NCBI GenBank assembly: GCA_000309945.1
Contig: CM001633.1
Location: forward strand, 4,985,174 to 5,049,173
DNA length: 64,000 nt
Reading direction: 5' to 3'
Source: Leptolyngbyaceae cyanobacterium JSC-12
GTDB taxonomy: Bacteria; Cyanobacteriota; Cyanobacteriia; Leptolyngbyales; Leptolyngbyaceae
In this document: one piece after another, positions 38,214 through 46,857 of the stretch
Position numbering within the stretch: position 1 is the stretch's first letter
How the letters are laid out: every line of letters begins with the position of its first letter
Position numbers and translations under genes: made by a program
The notes under the pieces: generated by a model
Databases searched by the model: none
What the model was told of the DNA's origin: nothing
What the model saw: only the letters and a program-made list of their open reading frames with translations

Positions 38214-38242
38214 GCAAAGGTGACATGCTCCCAGCAACTAAT

Positions 38243-38368
38243 AGCTTGGCAGATCAGGGAATTGATATGATTACCTGTCATGCGGATAGCCCCAAAGTGG
38301 TAATTGAAACTGCAGAACGACGTGGCATTTTTGCATCAGGCTACCACACCAGTCAGTCATCCCTTTAG
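38243..38368 (+). pseudogene. C-terminal-half fragment of a BMP-type ABC substrate-binding protein
   Basis: A 41-codon open stretch reads SLADQGIDMITCHADSPKVV and then IETAERRGIFASGYHTSQ before TAG. This matches the ligand-binding core of BMP/Med-family nucleoside-binding lipoproteins (DQGxDVIxxHxDSP...A...GY). There is no upstream coding sequence because the palindromic repeat intervenes. It is the probable missing partner of the permeases encoded at 24808-26829. The rest of 38369-38679 has no coding or repeat content I can support and probably holds the mrp promoter. Confidence 0.75.
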
Positions 38369-38679
38369 AGTTTGAATTTGGAATAGCTGGATTGCTATAG
38401 AGAACTTTAGTATCTTTCCATATCTGATATCTATGGTTAGAGTACTCATAGAAGTAACAGGATTCTGTATGATAAAATTACTATTAACTCTTTAATAATC
38501 ATTGTTATTTATCTATTAATCTCATGAGGTTTCTCATAGGTACAGATTGTAGATGGAGCAAGTGAACTTGGTATTTAAGTGCGTAGTTGTTTGAGCAGTT
38601 AAGCAATTGCAATTCCTGGGTCTACATTCCTGCTCTGTTGCTTTGCAATCCACTCACCCTTATCTGGTAGTTATCCCTT

Positions 38680-39015
38680 GTGCTTGAAGCGTGTGTTTTT
38701 TTAACAGTATTATTTGGATTTTTCGGCATCATCTTTAAAAAAAGCTTGGTGATGAAAATCGTCTCAATGGATGTAATGAGTACAGGCGTAATTGCCTATT
38801 ATGTCTTAATTGCATCACGCGACGGTTTAGTTACACCCATTGCTTCTCAGGAAAGCTCTATAGCCTACGCCGACCCTGTGCCTCAGGCAGTAATCCTAAC
38901 AGCGATTGTGATTGGTTTTTCAATTCAAGCACTGATGCTAGTTGGGGCGATGAAACTATCGCGGGATAATCCAACTTTGGAAAGTGACGTGATTGAAAAG
39001 AACAACATGCCATGA
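38680..39015 (+). CDS. mrpC: Mrp Na+/H+ antiporter subunit C
   Basis: This GTG-started, 111-residue, three-span membrane protein is homologous to NuoK/MnhC (VMKIVSMDVMSTGVIAYYVL and PVPQAVILTAIVIGFSIQAL). Subunit C is a small hydrophobic part of the multi-subunit Mrp complex, which exchanges cytoplasmic Na+ (or K+) for H+ and supports alkali and salt tolerance. It is the first gene of the operon and overlaps mrpD by four bases (ATGA). Confidence 0.9.
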   Translation: MLEACVFLTVLFGFFGIIFKKSLVMKIVSMDVMSTGVIAYYVLIASRDGLVTPIASQESSIAYADPVPQAVILTAIVIGFSIQALMLVGAMKLSRDNPTLESDVIEKNNMP

Positions 39016-40460
39016 ATGGTTTAACGATCGCCTGGATAGCGCTGCCTTTTATTGTTGGCTTCGTGATTTATCTGATCCCGAATTTAGGTCGCTACTTGGC
39101 GGTGGTGACAGGGCTAGCTTCGATTGGCTATGCTGGATTGATATTCGTTAACCCAACCCCACTAACCCTGCAATTGCTAGATAGTTTTGGGGTGACGCTC
39201 CTGCTAGACTCGCTCACAGGCTTCTTTATCTTGACCAATGCCTTGGTCACAACAGCTGTCATTATCTACTGCTGGCAAACAAATCGAACCAGTTTTTTCT
39301 ACGGTCAGACAGTAATATTACATGGCAGTGTGAATGCAGCATTCGTGTGTACGGACTTCATCAGTCTGTATGTGGCATTAGAGGTGTTGAGTATTGCGAC
39401 TTTCCTGCTAATTGCCTATCCTCGCAGCGATCGCTCTATTTGGGTGGGTTTGCGCTACCTGTTTACCAGTAATGTAGCAATGCTGTTTTACCTGGTGGGT
39501 GCAGTGCTAGTGTATCAGGCGACCCATTCATTTAGCTTTGCGGGTGTACGCCAGGCCCCACCCGAAGCCCTGGCGCTGATTTTTTTAGGGTTGCTAGTTA
39601 AAGGTGGCATTTTTATCTCAGGGCTGTGGCTACCATTAACCCATTCCGAATCAGAAAGTCCTGCGTCTGCTATGATGTCTGGCTTTGTAGTGAAAGCAGG
39701 CGTTTTGCCCTTAGTCCGCTGTGCTCTGGTGATTGAAGAATTCGATCCAATTATTCGTGCCTTTGGAGTGGGAACGGCTGTGTTGGGAGTTGCCTATGCT
39801 GTGTTTGAAAAGGACACCAAGCGAATGCTGGCATTCCACACCATCTCTCAGTTAGGGTTTATTCTGGCAGCCCCGGAAGTTGGAGGGTTTTATGCCTTGA
39901 CACACGGACTGGTTAAATCTGCGCTATTTTTAATTGCTGGCGCTCTACCTAGTCGCAACTTTAAGGAACTGCACCAGAAAGCGATCGCCACTCCTATTTG
40001 GATAGCGTTGGTTGCCGCCAGTTTCTCGATTTCTGGTTTTCCCATGCTATCAGGGTTTGGGGCAAAAATCCTGACGATGAAAAATCTGGCACCATGGCAG
40101 TTCATTGGCATGAACTTAGCAGCCCTGGGAACAGCAATCTCTTTTGCCAAGTTCATCTTTTTGCCTCGTCGCAAAGCCGAACCTGATGAGAAATTTGGCA
40201 AGCTGAATCCAGGTTTCTGGATTGCGACGGTATTGTTAATTGGTGGTTTATTTGCTGCCAATCTGGTTTACCTTGAAGCCTATACGCTTGCTAACATCAT
40301 CAAGCCCCTGGCAACGATCGCGCTGGGCTGGCTAGCTTATTTCCTGATCTTTCGACGAGTGTCGATTAAAGTGCCCCGGGTTTTAGAGCAGTTTGACCAT
40401 CTCATGGGGATGATGAGTTTGATGCTGGTGTTCCTATTTTGGGCGGTGTTTGCAACATGA
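39012..40460 (+). CDS. mrpD: Mrp Na+/H+ antiporter subunit D
   Basis: A 482-residue, proton-translocating subunit related to NuoL/M/N. It has about 13-14 membrane spans and the proton_antipo_M core (YVALEVLSIATFLLIAYP, with conserved Glu; LLVKGGIFISGLWLPLTHSE with conserved Lys and His; and VFEKDTKRMLAFHTISQLG). It overlaps mrpC and mrpE by ATGA, consistent with coupled translation and fixed stoichiometry. Length is typical. Confidence 0.92.
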   Translation: MNGLTIAWIALPFIVGFVIYLIPNLGRYLAVVTGLASIGYAGLIFVNPTPLTLQLLDSFGVTLLLDSLTGFFILTNALVTTAVIIYCWQTNRTSFFYGQTVILHGSVNAAFVCTDFISLYVALEVLSIATFLLIAYPRSDRSIWVGLRYLFTSNVAMLFYLVGAVLVYQATHSFSFAGVRQAPPEALALIFLGLLVKGGIFISGLWLPLTHSESESPASAMMSGFVVKAGVLPLVRCALVIEEFDPIIRAFGVGTAVLGVAYAVFEKDTKRMLAFHTISQLGFILAAPEVGGFYALTHGLVKSALFLIAGALPSRNFKELHQKAIATPIWIALVAASFSISGFPMLSGFGAKILTMKNLAPWQFIGMNLAALGTAISFAKFIFLPRRKAEPDEKFGKLNPGFWIATVLLIGGLFAANLVYLEAYTLANIIKPLATIALGWLAYFLIFRRVSIKVPRVLEQFDHLMGMMSLMLVFLFWAVFAT

Positions 40461-40843
40461 TTGGGCAATTAATCCTCCGACTTACTCTTTGGTTTTTGCT
40501 AACCGCAAACTTCAGTCTGGCAAATATCCTGATTGGGGTGTGTATTGCCTGGTTGCTTCCCCGCCAGGCAACATCGCGCGAATCGTTTCAGGAATGGTTT
40601 CGCATGGTGTGGAAAGTGGTGAAGGCAATTCTGCAGGCTTATCGGGAGGCAGTAGAACTGATTCTGCGTCCCCATCAGGCTGAGGAGGTGGTGATGGAAC
40701 GAGTTCCATCGCGGCGCTCACCTGCTCTCATCTTTTTAGATATTTTCCTGATCACCTTCACTCCTAAAACAATTGTGATGAAGCATCACGATGATGGCTG
40801 GTATGAAGTGCATCAGATTGTGCGTCGGGGGAAAAGAGTATGA
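40457..40843 (+). CDS. mrpE: Mrp Na+/H+ antiporter subunit E
   Basis: The start at 40457 lies in the mrpD stop (ATGA). The 128-residue protein has N-terminal hydrophobic helices (LILRLTLWFLLTANFSLANI, then LIGVCIAWLLP) and the MnhE segment IFLDIFLITFTPKTIVMKHH. MrpE may assist assembly or contact small subunits. It overlaps mrpF by four bases at 40840. Confidence 0.88.
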   Translation: MIGQLILRLTLWFLLTANFSLANILIGVCIAWLLPRQATSRESFQEWFRMVWKVVKAILQAYREAVELILRPHQAEEVVMERVPSRRSPALIFLDIFLITFTPKTIVMKHHDDGWYEVHQIVRRGKRV

Positions 40844-41106
40844 ATCCGTTGACAATCGTGGTATTTTCCCTGCTTCTGGTCATGCTGATTCCGTTATACG
40901 ATGCATGGCGCAATGAAGATGTCTGGCAAATGATGCTGGCATTAACGAGTGTTGCCACTAAAACTGCCCTAGTGATTCTAGTGGTTTCCGTCTTACGAAA
41001 TGATTTGATGGTAGCAGCGGCAGGCGTAATTATTTTAAGTGTTGGCAATGCTGGACTAATGCTGCTGGCACACATCCTTAAACGCACGCATTATTCCAGC
41101 GAGTGA
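40840..41106 (+). CDS. mrpF: Mrp Na+/H+ antiporter subunit F
   Basis: An 88-residue, three-span small subunit. MrpF-like features are the opening hydrophobic helix (VVFSLLLVMLIPLYDAWRNE), a second helix (TKTALVILVVSVLRND) and a C-terminal helix ending HILKRTHYSSE. The position between mrpE and mrpG and the ATGA overlap with mrpE support the assignment, even though the small sequence alone is weakly diagnostic. Confidence 0.8.
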   Translation: MNPLTIVVFSLLLVMLIPLYDAWRNEDVWQMMLALTSVATKTALVILVVSVLRNDLMVAAAGVIILSVGNAGLMLLAHILKRTHYSSE

Positions 41107-41113
41107 GGTAACC

Positions 41114-41392
41114 ATGATTGAGCATTTGAGCTACATATGTATGGGCGTTGGGTTGATCTTTATGACCTGGGGCACGTCCTATTTGCTGAGTCGGCGATCA
41201 GTGTTGTATAAGCTGCATACTCTCTCAGTGGCAGACACTCTGGGCGCGATGCTCATTATCGTTGGATTACTACTCAAGATTCCTGATACCTGGCCCTGGC
41301 TGGTTCTAGCGATTATTTCTCTTGCAATTTGGAATACGATGTTGGGCTACGTATTGGCGTACTGTTCCAGTCGCGGAGGCAATGATGACTGA
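41114..41392 (+). CDS. mrpG: Mrp Na+/H+ antiporter subunit G
   Basis: A 92-residue, three-span protein of the MnhG/PhaG family. It shows GVGLIFMTWGTSYLLSRRSV and then YKLHTLSVADTLGAMLIIVG, where the HxxxxxDTLG block is the family signature. It starts seven bases after mrpF and its end overlaps the start of the next gene. Confidence 0.88.
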   Translation: MIEHLSYICMGVGLIFMTWGTSYLLSRRSVLYKLHTLSVADTLGAMLIIVGLLLKIPDTWPWLVLAIISLAIWNTMLGYVLAYCSSRGGNDD

Positions 41393-42002
41393 TAGTTATC
41401 TCTACTTTGTCGTGGCGTTGTTGCCTCTGGCAGCAGGTATGGTAGTGTTGCAGGATGATCCTTATCATGCTCTGGTGATTCGTGGCATTTTGGGTGCGAT
41501 CGCTGCCATGATTTATGCAGTATTGGGAGCTGCCGATGTAGCATTGACTGAAGCGCTCGTGGGTACAATGCTGGCAATTACGCTGTACGCGATCGCAGTG
41601 CGGTCTTCCCTAGTAATGCGGTTGGGCATCTTAGAGGAACAGTCATCGCCACCAAACTGTCCAGTATTTACCCAACTTGCAGACGAGTTACGCACCATTT
41701 TGCACAAACATCACTTGCGACTGGAACTAGTGCCCTATACCAATTTGCAATCGCTGCAGCGAGCCTTAATAGATCGAGAAGTTCATGCTGTTTGTGATGG
41801 GCGATTGTCGTCAGAATCGCGCTCCATAAAGGATGACTCTTACCCATACCACCTGACAATTCGCGTGCACCGACTCTACGAGATTTTGGAAGGTCAACTC
41901 TCTCCCCAAAGCATCCGTCTAAGTTATGTCGATATTTCGGATGGCAGTTATGAATTGACCTCGACCAACAAAACAACAGCCCTGGAGGAATCTCATCCAT
42001 GA
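41385..42002 (+). CDS. DUF4040 (MrpA C-terminal/MbhD-like) subunit with soluble tail
   Basis: The start at 41385 (MTDSYLYFVV) follows GGAGG with good spacing; an ATG three bases earlier is possible. Residues 1-80 form a DUF4040 membrane domain (DDPYHALVIRGILGAIAAM, then LGAADVALTEALVGTMLAIT, with the conserved Glu). It corresponds to the piece fused to the end of MrpA in other bacteria, as in split cyanobacterial Mrp systems. A soluble tail of about 110 residues (LVPYTNLQSLQRALIDREV) is not part of the classic subunit. It overlaps mrpG upstream and mrpB downstream by a few bases. Confidence 0.85.
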   Translation: MTDSYLYFVVALLPLAAGMVVLQDDPYHALVIRGILGAIAAMIYAVLGAADVALTEALVGTMLAITLYAIAVRSSLVMRLGILEEQSSPPNCPVFTQLADELRTILHKHHLRLELVPYTNLQSLQRALIDREVHAVCDGRLSSESRSIKDDSYPYHLTIRVHRLYEILEGQLSPQSIRLSYVDISDGSYELTSTNKTTALEESHP

Positions 42003-42673
42003 GCAAACGATCGCTGAAATGGATTTATATCATCGCAGGCTTTGCTTTGTTCTTTAAGATGCTCTTGATTCCAAACCCTGCCCTGCAATCGACAGAATCA
42101 ATTGTGGACATGGTGGCTCGAGATACTGGCGTGCCAAATGCGGTTTCTGGCATTATCTTTAGAAATCGTTTGTATGACACGATCTTTGAGGTTGTCGTGT
42201 TTACCATCGCGATTCTGGGGGTTAAATTTTTACTTGCGAATGAACAACCATCCTGTGCTATTTATCAATTTACTGATCAAGGTTCCGTTGTTCTAGCACG
42301 ATTGGGCGCAACCATTGCCGCGCTGGTTGGGATTGAATTGGCGATTCGAGGACACCTCAGTCCTGGTGGTGGGTTTGCAGCGGGCGTAGCTGGGGGAACT
42401 GCGATCGGGTTAATCGCCATCACCTCGTCCCCTGAATGGATGGAAGCTATCTACCAGCGCTGGCATGCTGCCACTTGGGAAAAGGTTTCAGTGCTGGTGT
42501 TTGTTATCCTGTCTGTGATCCTGCTATCAGGTTTCGAATTGCCTCACGGCGAGTTTGGGGAACTATTCAGCGGTGGATTCTTACCAATTTTGAATGTGCT
42601 GGTTGCGATTAAAGTAGCGCTAGGTTCCTGGGCAGCCGTGCTACTTTTTGTGCGCTACCGTGGCTTGTTGTAA
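41999..42673 (+). CDS. mrpB: Mrp Na+/H+ antiporter subunit B
   Basis: A 224-residue protein with an N-terminal extension including MbhE-like sequence (SKRSLKWIYIIAGFALFFK; VSGIIFRNRLYDTIFEVVVF) followed by MnhB (LIRGHLSPGGGFAAGV-type: AIRGHLSPGGGFAAGVAGGT). The HLSPGGGF motif is the subunit B hallmark. It is the final gene of mrpC-D-E-F-G-A'-B, a gene order known from other cyanobacteria (for example Anabaena). No separate NuoL-like MrpA core is encoded here, so MrpD is the only large proton-pumping subunit visible. Confidence 0.9.
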   Translation: MSKRSLKWIYIIAGFALFFKMLLIPNPALQSTESIVDMVARDTGVPNAVSGIIFRNRLYDTIFEVVVFTIAILGVKFLLANEQPSCAIYQFTDQGSVVLARLGATIAALVGIELAIRGHLSPGGGFAAGVAGGTAIGLIAITSSPEWMEAIYQRWHAATWEKVSVLVFVILSVILLSGFELPHGEFGELFSGGFLPILNVLVAIKVALGSWAAVLLFVRYRGLL

Positions 42674-43020
42674 GGCCGCAATTATTCGGTTGATAGGTGG
42701 TAAAAACTACTCTGTTGTGGCTTTCGATTTTGAATCACTGTGGTCAATCACTCAACTTCCCAAGCATCGTTATGTGGAATAAACTGTTGTTCGGCATGTG
42801 AACCACTCGAATCCTATCCGTTATTGGCTCGTCTAATCACCCGGATGTCTGATTGTGATTCAAGCAAAGTCGTTAATCTCTGTGCCCTTATCACATGGTC
42901 ATCCACAAATCAGCGCATGGATGGGAAAGTAGCTCGTGCTGGTACCCTGTGGCAGTAGCACGTTGTTTCTAATTACGCTTTTTCCTTCAGAGACTCAAAG
43001 CCCGTTAGAGCGAGCGCCCT
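42674..43020. other. Intergenic after the mrp operon, nothing recognised
   Basis: This lies between convergent transcripts (mrp rightwards, response regulator leftwards). A short open frame within it has no coding character. No clear terminator hairpin with T-run was found. Confidence 0.45.
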
Positions 43021-43719
43021 TTATCCTTTAAATTGATTTTGAATCGCGATAACGGCTGCCTGGGTGCGATCGCGCACATTCAACTTCTGCAAAATGGCAT
43101 GAACATGAACACGGACGGTTCCTGGAGCGATATAAAGCATCTCAGCAATTTCTTGATTGGTTTTGCCGTCGGCAATTAAAGCTAGAATCTCTTGTTCTCG
43201 TCGGGTAAGACTGGGTGTTGATTTGTTAATGCGATTGGCATCAACCTTGCTGGCTGTTGTCTGACTGGTTAATGCGCCAGTAGCATGTTTTTCAAAAGTG
43301 GCTCGAATTTCAGTGGTGGCTGCCGAGTCCCACCAAGATGCACCCGCCGCAACTGATTGAATTGCCAAAATCAGGGTTTGCGACGGAGCACCTTTTACAC
43401 AGTAGCCCTGTACCCCAACCTCAATAATCCGGTTAATTAATAGTTTTTGGGTATGAGAGGTCAGCACCAGAATGGGAAGCGCTGAATACAACTGTTTGAT
43501 CTGCCGACAGGCTTCGACTCCACCCAAACCTGGTAACCCAATATCCAAAACTACAATATCAAGCCTATGGCGTTTAACCATGTCGATCGCAGTTTCCCCA
43601 TCCTCAGCTTCTGCAACAATTTCCAATCCCGGTTCTTGCTCTAATCGCACACGCAAACCAAGACGGAAGAGTTCATCATCCTCAACTAATAAAATTCTGA
43701 GGGAAGGATCATTCGTCAT
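43021..43719 (-). CDS. NarL/FixJ-type response regulator
   Basis: A 232-residue regulator. Residues 5-125 form the receiver with acidic pair in LLVEDDELFRL, phospho-acceptor Asp in DIVVLDIGLPGLGG, and a KxxP-less variant of the final loop (VKGAPSQT, Lys present). About 165-230 form a LuxR-type HTH (SLTRREQEILALIADGKTNQ, then YIAPGTVRVHVHAILQKL). It is encoded 60 bases after the sensor kinase gene on the same strand, so the two are probably a pair. Its position between the mrp and kdp operons suggests ion or osmotic control, by inference only. Confidence 0.9.
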   Translation of the reverse strand: MTNDPSLRILLVEDDELFRLGLRVRLEQEPGLEIVAEAEDGETAIDMVKRHRLDIVVLDIGLPGLGGVEACRQIKQLYSALPILVLTSHTQKLLINRIIEVGVQGYCVKGAPSQTLILAIQSVAAGASWWDSAATTEIRATFEKHATGALTSQTTASKVDANRINKSTPSLTRREQEILALIADGKTNQEIAEMLYIAPGTVRVHVHAILQKLNVRDRTQAAVIAIQNQFKG

Positions 43720-43779
43720 CGGCTGTTAATCATTAGTGATTGATCATTAGCAACAACAAGTGACAACTACCACTTACAA

Positions 43780-44895
43780 CTACTGTTGTCCAGAATGAGA
43801 GAGGGCAGGTAGCCGAAAGGCAAACATCGCTCCAGTAGGGTAACGGTTTTCTGCCCAAATTGTACCGCCATGAGCTGCCACAATTTGACGCGATAGATAA
43901 AGTCCTAATCCACACCCTTTAGCCTGGCGATCGCTCTGCCCCTGATAAAATCGCTCAAACAGGTAGGGAAGTTCTTCGGCTTTGACTCCCGCGCCGTTAT
44001 CGATTACTTTCAATGTTTGATAGGAAGAACCAGGTTCCAGGACAATCTCCACTTTATCGCCTCGAGGAGAATGATTAATTGCATTAGTGAGTAGGTTCGC
44101 AATTACTCGCTGAAGTTGCAGAATATCACCTTCTACCCACAAAAATTTGCGGAAATCAGAGTCGCCATAATTGAGCGAGATGTGTACTCGCCGACTGGCA
44201 GCAAGATCAATCACAGTTGTGGTCACTTCTTCAGCAATTTGGACTAAATCAACTGGGACAAGGTTTAGTTTTAACCCCTCGTTATCATTTCGGTAAACGT
44301 CTAGCAAGGTTTCGACCATTTGCAGCGTTGTTTTATGGCTCCGAATCATGGTTGCTAATACAGTTTGTTGGCTGGCTTGAACGATACCAAAACTACCCTT
44401 TTGAAAAGCTTTTAATGTCTCAATTGCCCCTAGCAAAGGGGTCTTTAAATCATGGGTAAGAGTTGAGGCAAAATCTTCTCGAACACTGGCTAATTTCTCC
44501 TGTGCCTTTAATTTAGCTTGCTGCTGAAGCACAGTTTGCTGATACAGTCGGTTGCGATCGCTCAATATGCCTGTCACGATCAGCGCCAGCGTTGCAATGA
44601 TCCGACTGGCGATTGTAGAAGTTTCTACAGGAGATGCATGAGGAATCCAAACATTTAGCATAGTTAAACTGCAAGCGATCGCAGTTAGCATGGAGGCTGT
44701 GCGACGACTTAAACGAGTGCTTGCAAGTAAAATTGGACCAATATAGAGATAACCAAACACATAATCTGGAGGCGTAGTGTACTCCAGAAGTAATCCAATT
44801 GCAAACAGCACAATAATCAACCAGAATGTGCTGAGATGCCAATCTTTAAGGTGAATATGGTTACTCATCATGGGTAATTTATTGATGGCTATCAC
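43780..44895 (-). CDS. Membrane sensor histidine kinase
   Basis: A 371-residue kinase (start 44895, or ATG 44868). An N-terminal block of four or so membrane helices (about 20-115, with LEYTTPPDYVFGYLYIGPIL) recalls the DUF4118 membrane domain of KdpD. A coiled coil follows, then HisKA with THDLKTPLLGAIE, then HATPase with N-box LLTNAINHSP and KGCGLGLYLS. It is divergent from kdpA, only 236 bases away, and is cotranscribed with the NarL-type regulator. Because the kdp operon's own KdpD lacks a kinase, this pair is a candidate regulator for kdp. Confidence 0.88.
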   Translation of the reverse strand: MIAINKLPMMSNHIHLKDWHLSTFWLIIVLFAIGLLLEYTTPPDYVFGYLYIGPILLASTRLSRRTASMLTAIACSLTMLNVWIPHASPVETSTIASRIIATLALIVTGILSDRNRLYQQTVLQQQAKLKAQEKLASVREDFASTLTHDLKTPLLGAIETLKAFQKGSFGIVQASQQTVLATMIRSHKTTLQMVETLLDVYRNDNEGLKLNLVPVDLVQIAEEVTTTVIDLAASRRVHISLNYGDSDFRKFLWVEGDILQLQRVIANLLTNAINHSPRGDKVEIVLEPGSSYQTLKVIDNGAGVKAEELPYLFERFYQGQSDRQAKGCGLGLYLSRQIVAAHGGTIWAENRYPTGAMFAFRLPALSHSGQQ

Positions 44896-44933
44896 CTTAA
44901 AGATAATAGGTTAGCGTTACGTTTAGTTACTAT

Positions 44934-44951
44934 CTATATCTCCAGATATAG
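44934..44951. promoter_or_regulatory. Perfect palindrome in the kdpA/kinase divergent promoter region
   Basis: CTATATCT (44934-44941) and AGATATAG (44944-44951) form an 8-bp perfect inverted repeat around CC. It lies 180 bases before kdpA and 38 bases before the kinase start codon, a plausible operator location. No known regulator is assigned. Confidence 0.4.
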
Positions 44952-45131
44952 CGATCATAAAACACCCAAACACTTCTGTGCTAGAAATTTATACTCATCG
45001 TTCAAGGCTGACTTATTCCAAATTTATACCTTGTCAATTTCAAAGAATCATTCATGATGATTAGTGAGAGATTGATCATCTTAGACATTAGTGACGATCA
45101 AACGTTTCTGGACAGGAGTTAGCTAAACACT

Positions 45132-46820
45132 ATGTTGCAAGGGTGGATTCAAATTGCCATAACACTACTGATTGTAGTGGTGATTACTCCTTTTCTGGGT
45201 CGATACATGGCACGTGTATTTATGGGGCAGCAAACCTTGCTTGATCCGGTCTTAAATCCATTAGAACAAGTGATTTTCTCTCTAAGTGGAATCCGTTCAA
45301 ACGAGGAAATGACTGGATGGCAATACGCACGGGCGGTGGTATACAGCAACACGGTCATGCTGGTATTTATTTTTTCAATTTTTATGTTTCAGGGGGTTCT
45401 ACCATTCAACCCGACTGGGTTAACTGCCCCTTCCTGGGATTTAGCTTTGCATACCGCTATTTCGTTTGTCACTAACACAAATCAACAGCATTATTCAGGG
45501 GAAACCACTTACAGTTACTTTAGCCAGTTCGCGGCACTAGGCTTCATGATGTTTACCTCCGCAGCAACTGGCATTGCTGTTGCGATCGCATTCATCCGAG
45601 GGCTAACGGGTAGCCCGCTGGGAAATTTCTATAGTGATCTGATTCGAGGTATTACTCGAATTTTGCTACCCATTAGCATTGTTGGCGCAATTGTTTTCAT
45701 CGCAGCGGGCGTCCCTGAAACACTGGCAGGACCGGCCATTCTACCAACATTAGAAAATTCAGCAATGAGTCAAGCGATCGCTCGCGGTCCAGTAGCCCAT
45801 TTCGAAATTATTAAAGAACTAGGCGAGAATGGAGGAGGTTTCTTTGGCGTTAACTCAGCACATCCGTTTGAAAATCCCAACGGGTTTACTAACTTGGTTG
45901 AACTAGTTGCCTTGCTCTCAATTCCATCCTCGTTGATTATTACTTATGGTATTTTTGCCCATAATCAGAAACAAGCCTGGATGGTCTACAGCATTCCACT
46001 GGCAATTCTGGTAGTTTTCATCATCATTACAGCGATCGGTGAATACAACGGCAATCCTGCCATTAATGCCCTGTTAGGCACTGAAGCCCCTAACCTGGAA
46101 GGCAAAGAAGTTCGGTTTGGTTGGGCACAATCTGCGTTGTTTGCGGTATTCACAACTGCAACCATGTGCGGTGCTATCAACAGCATGCACGATTCATTCA
46201 TGCCAAACGGTGGCTTCGTCACTCTATCTAATATGTTCTTGCAAATCGTATTTGGTGGACAGGGAACTGGAACTGCTTATCTATTCGCCTATTTAATCCT
46301 GGCAGTATTTGTCACAGGGTTGATGGTTGGGCGCACTCCAGAATTTTTAGGACGCAAGATCGAGAAACGAGAAGTTGTCCTGGCAAGTTGTCTGATTCTG
46401 TTAGTCCATCCAATTGCAATTTTGATTCCAACAGCAGTTACGCTGGCATTTCCTGAACAACTTGCAGGCATCAGCAATCCAGGTTTTCACGGTTTGTCTC
46501 AAGTTATTTATGAGTACACTTCCGCTGCTGCCAACAATGGGTCTGGGTTTGAAGGGTTAGGCGATAATACGCTTTGGTGGAATTTGAGTGCTAGTTTTAG
46601 CTTGCTAGCAGGACGTTACATTCCCATCGTGGCTTTATTACTACTGGCAGATAGCATGTCTCGTAAACAACCTGTTCCAGCAACTGTTGGAACACTTCGT
46701 ACCGATACTGGACTTTTTACCGGAGTTACGGCAGGTGTAATTTTGATTTTAGGTGCACTCACTTTCTTTCCAGTGCTAGCACTTGGCCCAATCGCAGAAG
46801 CATTTCAAATTTTTGGTTAA
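45132..46820 (+). CDS. kdpA: Potassium-transporting ATPase, K+-binding subunit A
   Basis: A 562-residue channel-like subunit of the high-affinity Kdp K+ pump, related to Trk/Ktr proteins, with ten or more membrane spans. Selectivity-filter-like loops include [19 protein letters not shown] near 115 and [20 protein letters not shown] near 235. It binds K+ at the outer face and passes it to KdpB. The start at 45132 has AGGAG 13 bases upstream. First gene of the kdp operon. Confidence 0.95.
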   Translation: MLQGWIQIAITLLIVVVITPFLGRYMARVFMGQQTLLDPVLNPLEQVIFSLSGIRSNEEMTGWQYARAVVYSNTVMLVFIFSIFMFQGVLPFNPTGLTAPSWDLALHTAISFVTNTNQQHYSGETTYSYFSQFAALGFMMFTSAATGIAVAIAFIRGLTGSPLGNFYSDLIRGITRILLPISIVGAIVFIAAGVPETLAGPAILPTLENSAMSQAIARGPVAHFEIIKELGENGGGFFGVNSAHPFENPNGFTNLVELVALLSIPSSLIITYGIFAHNQKQAWMVYSIPLAILVVFIIITAIGEYNGNPAINALLGTEAPNLEGKEVRFGWAQSALFAVFTTATMCGAINSMHDSFMPNGGFVTLSNMFLQIVFGGQGTGTAYLFAYLILAVFVTGLMVGRTPEFLGRKIEKREVVLASCLILLVHPIAILIPTAVTLAFPEQLAGISNPGFHGLSQVIYEYTSAAANNGSGFEGLGDNTLWWNLSASFSLLAGRYIPIVALLLLADSMSRKQPVPATVGTLRTDTGLFTGVTAGVILILGALTFFPVLALGPIAEAFQIFG

Positions 46821-46857
46821 TCGACCTATTACTGACTAATCACCATTCTCTACAGCC

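Noticed and set aside
42740..42958. 72-codon plus-strand frame after mrpB
   Set aside because: Mixed composition with many Ser and Cys, no ribosome site, no family resemblance.
44896..45131. c-di-AMP (ydaO) or other riboswitch before kdpA
   Set aside because: I looked for conserved riboswitch cores in this spacer and found none; only the 44934-44951 palindrome stands out.
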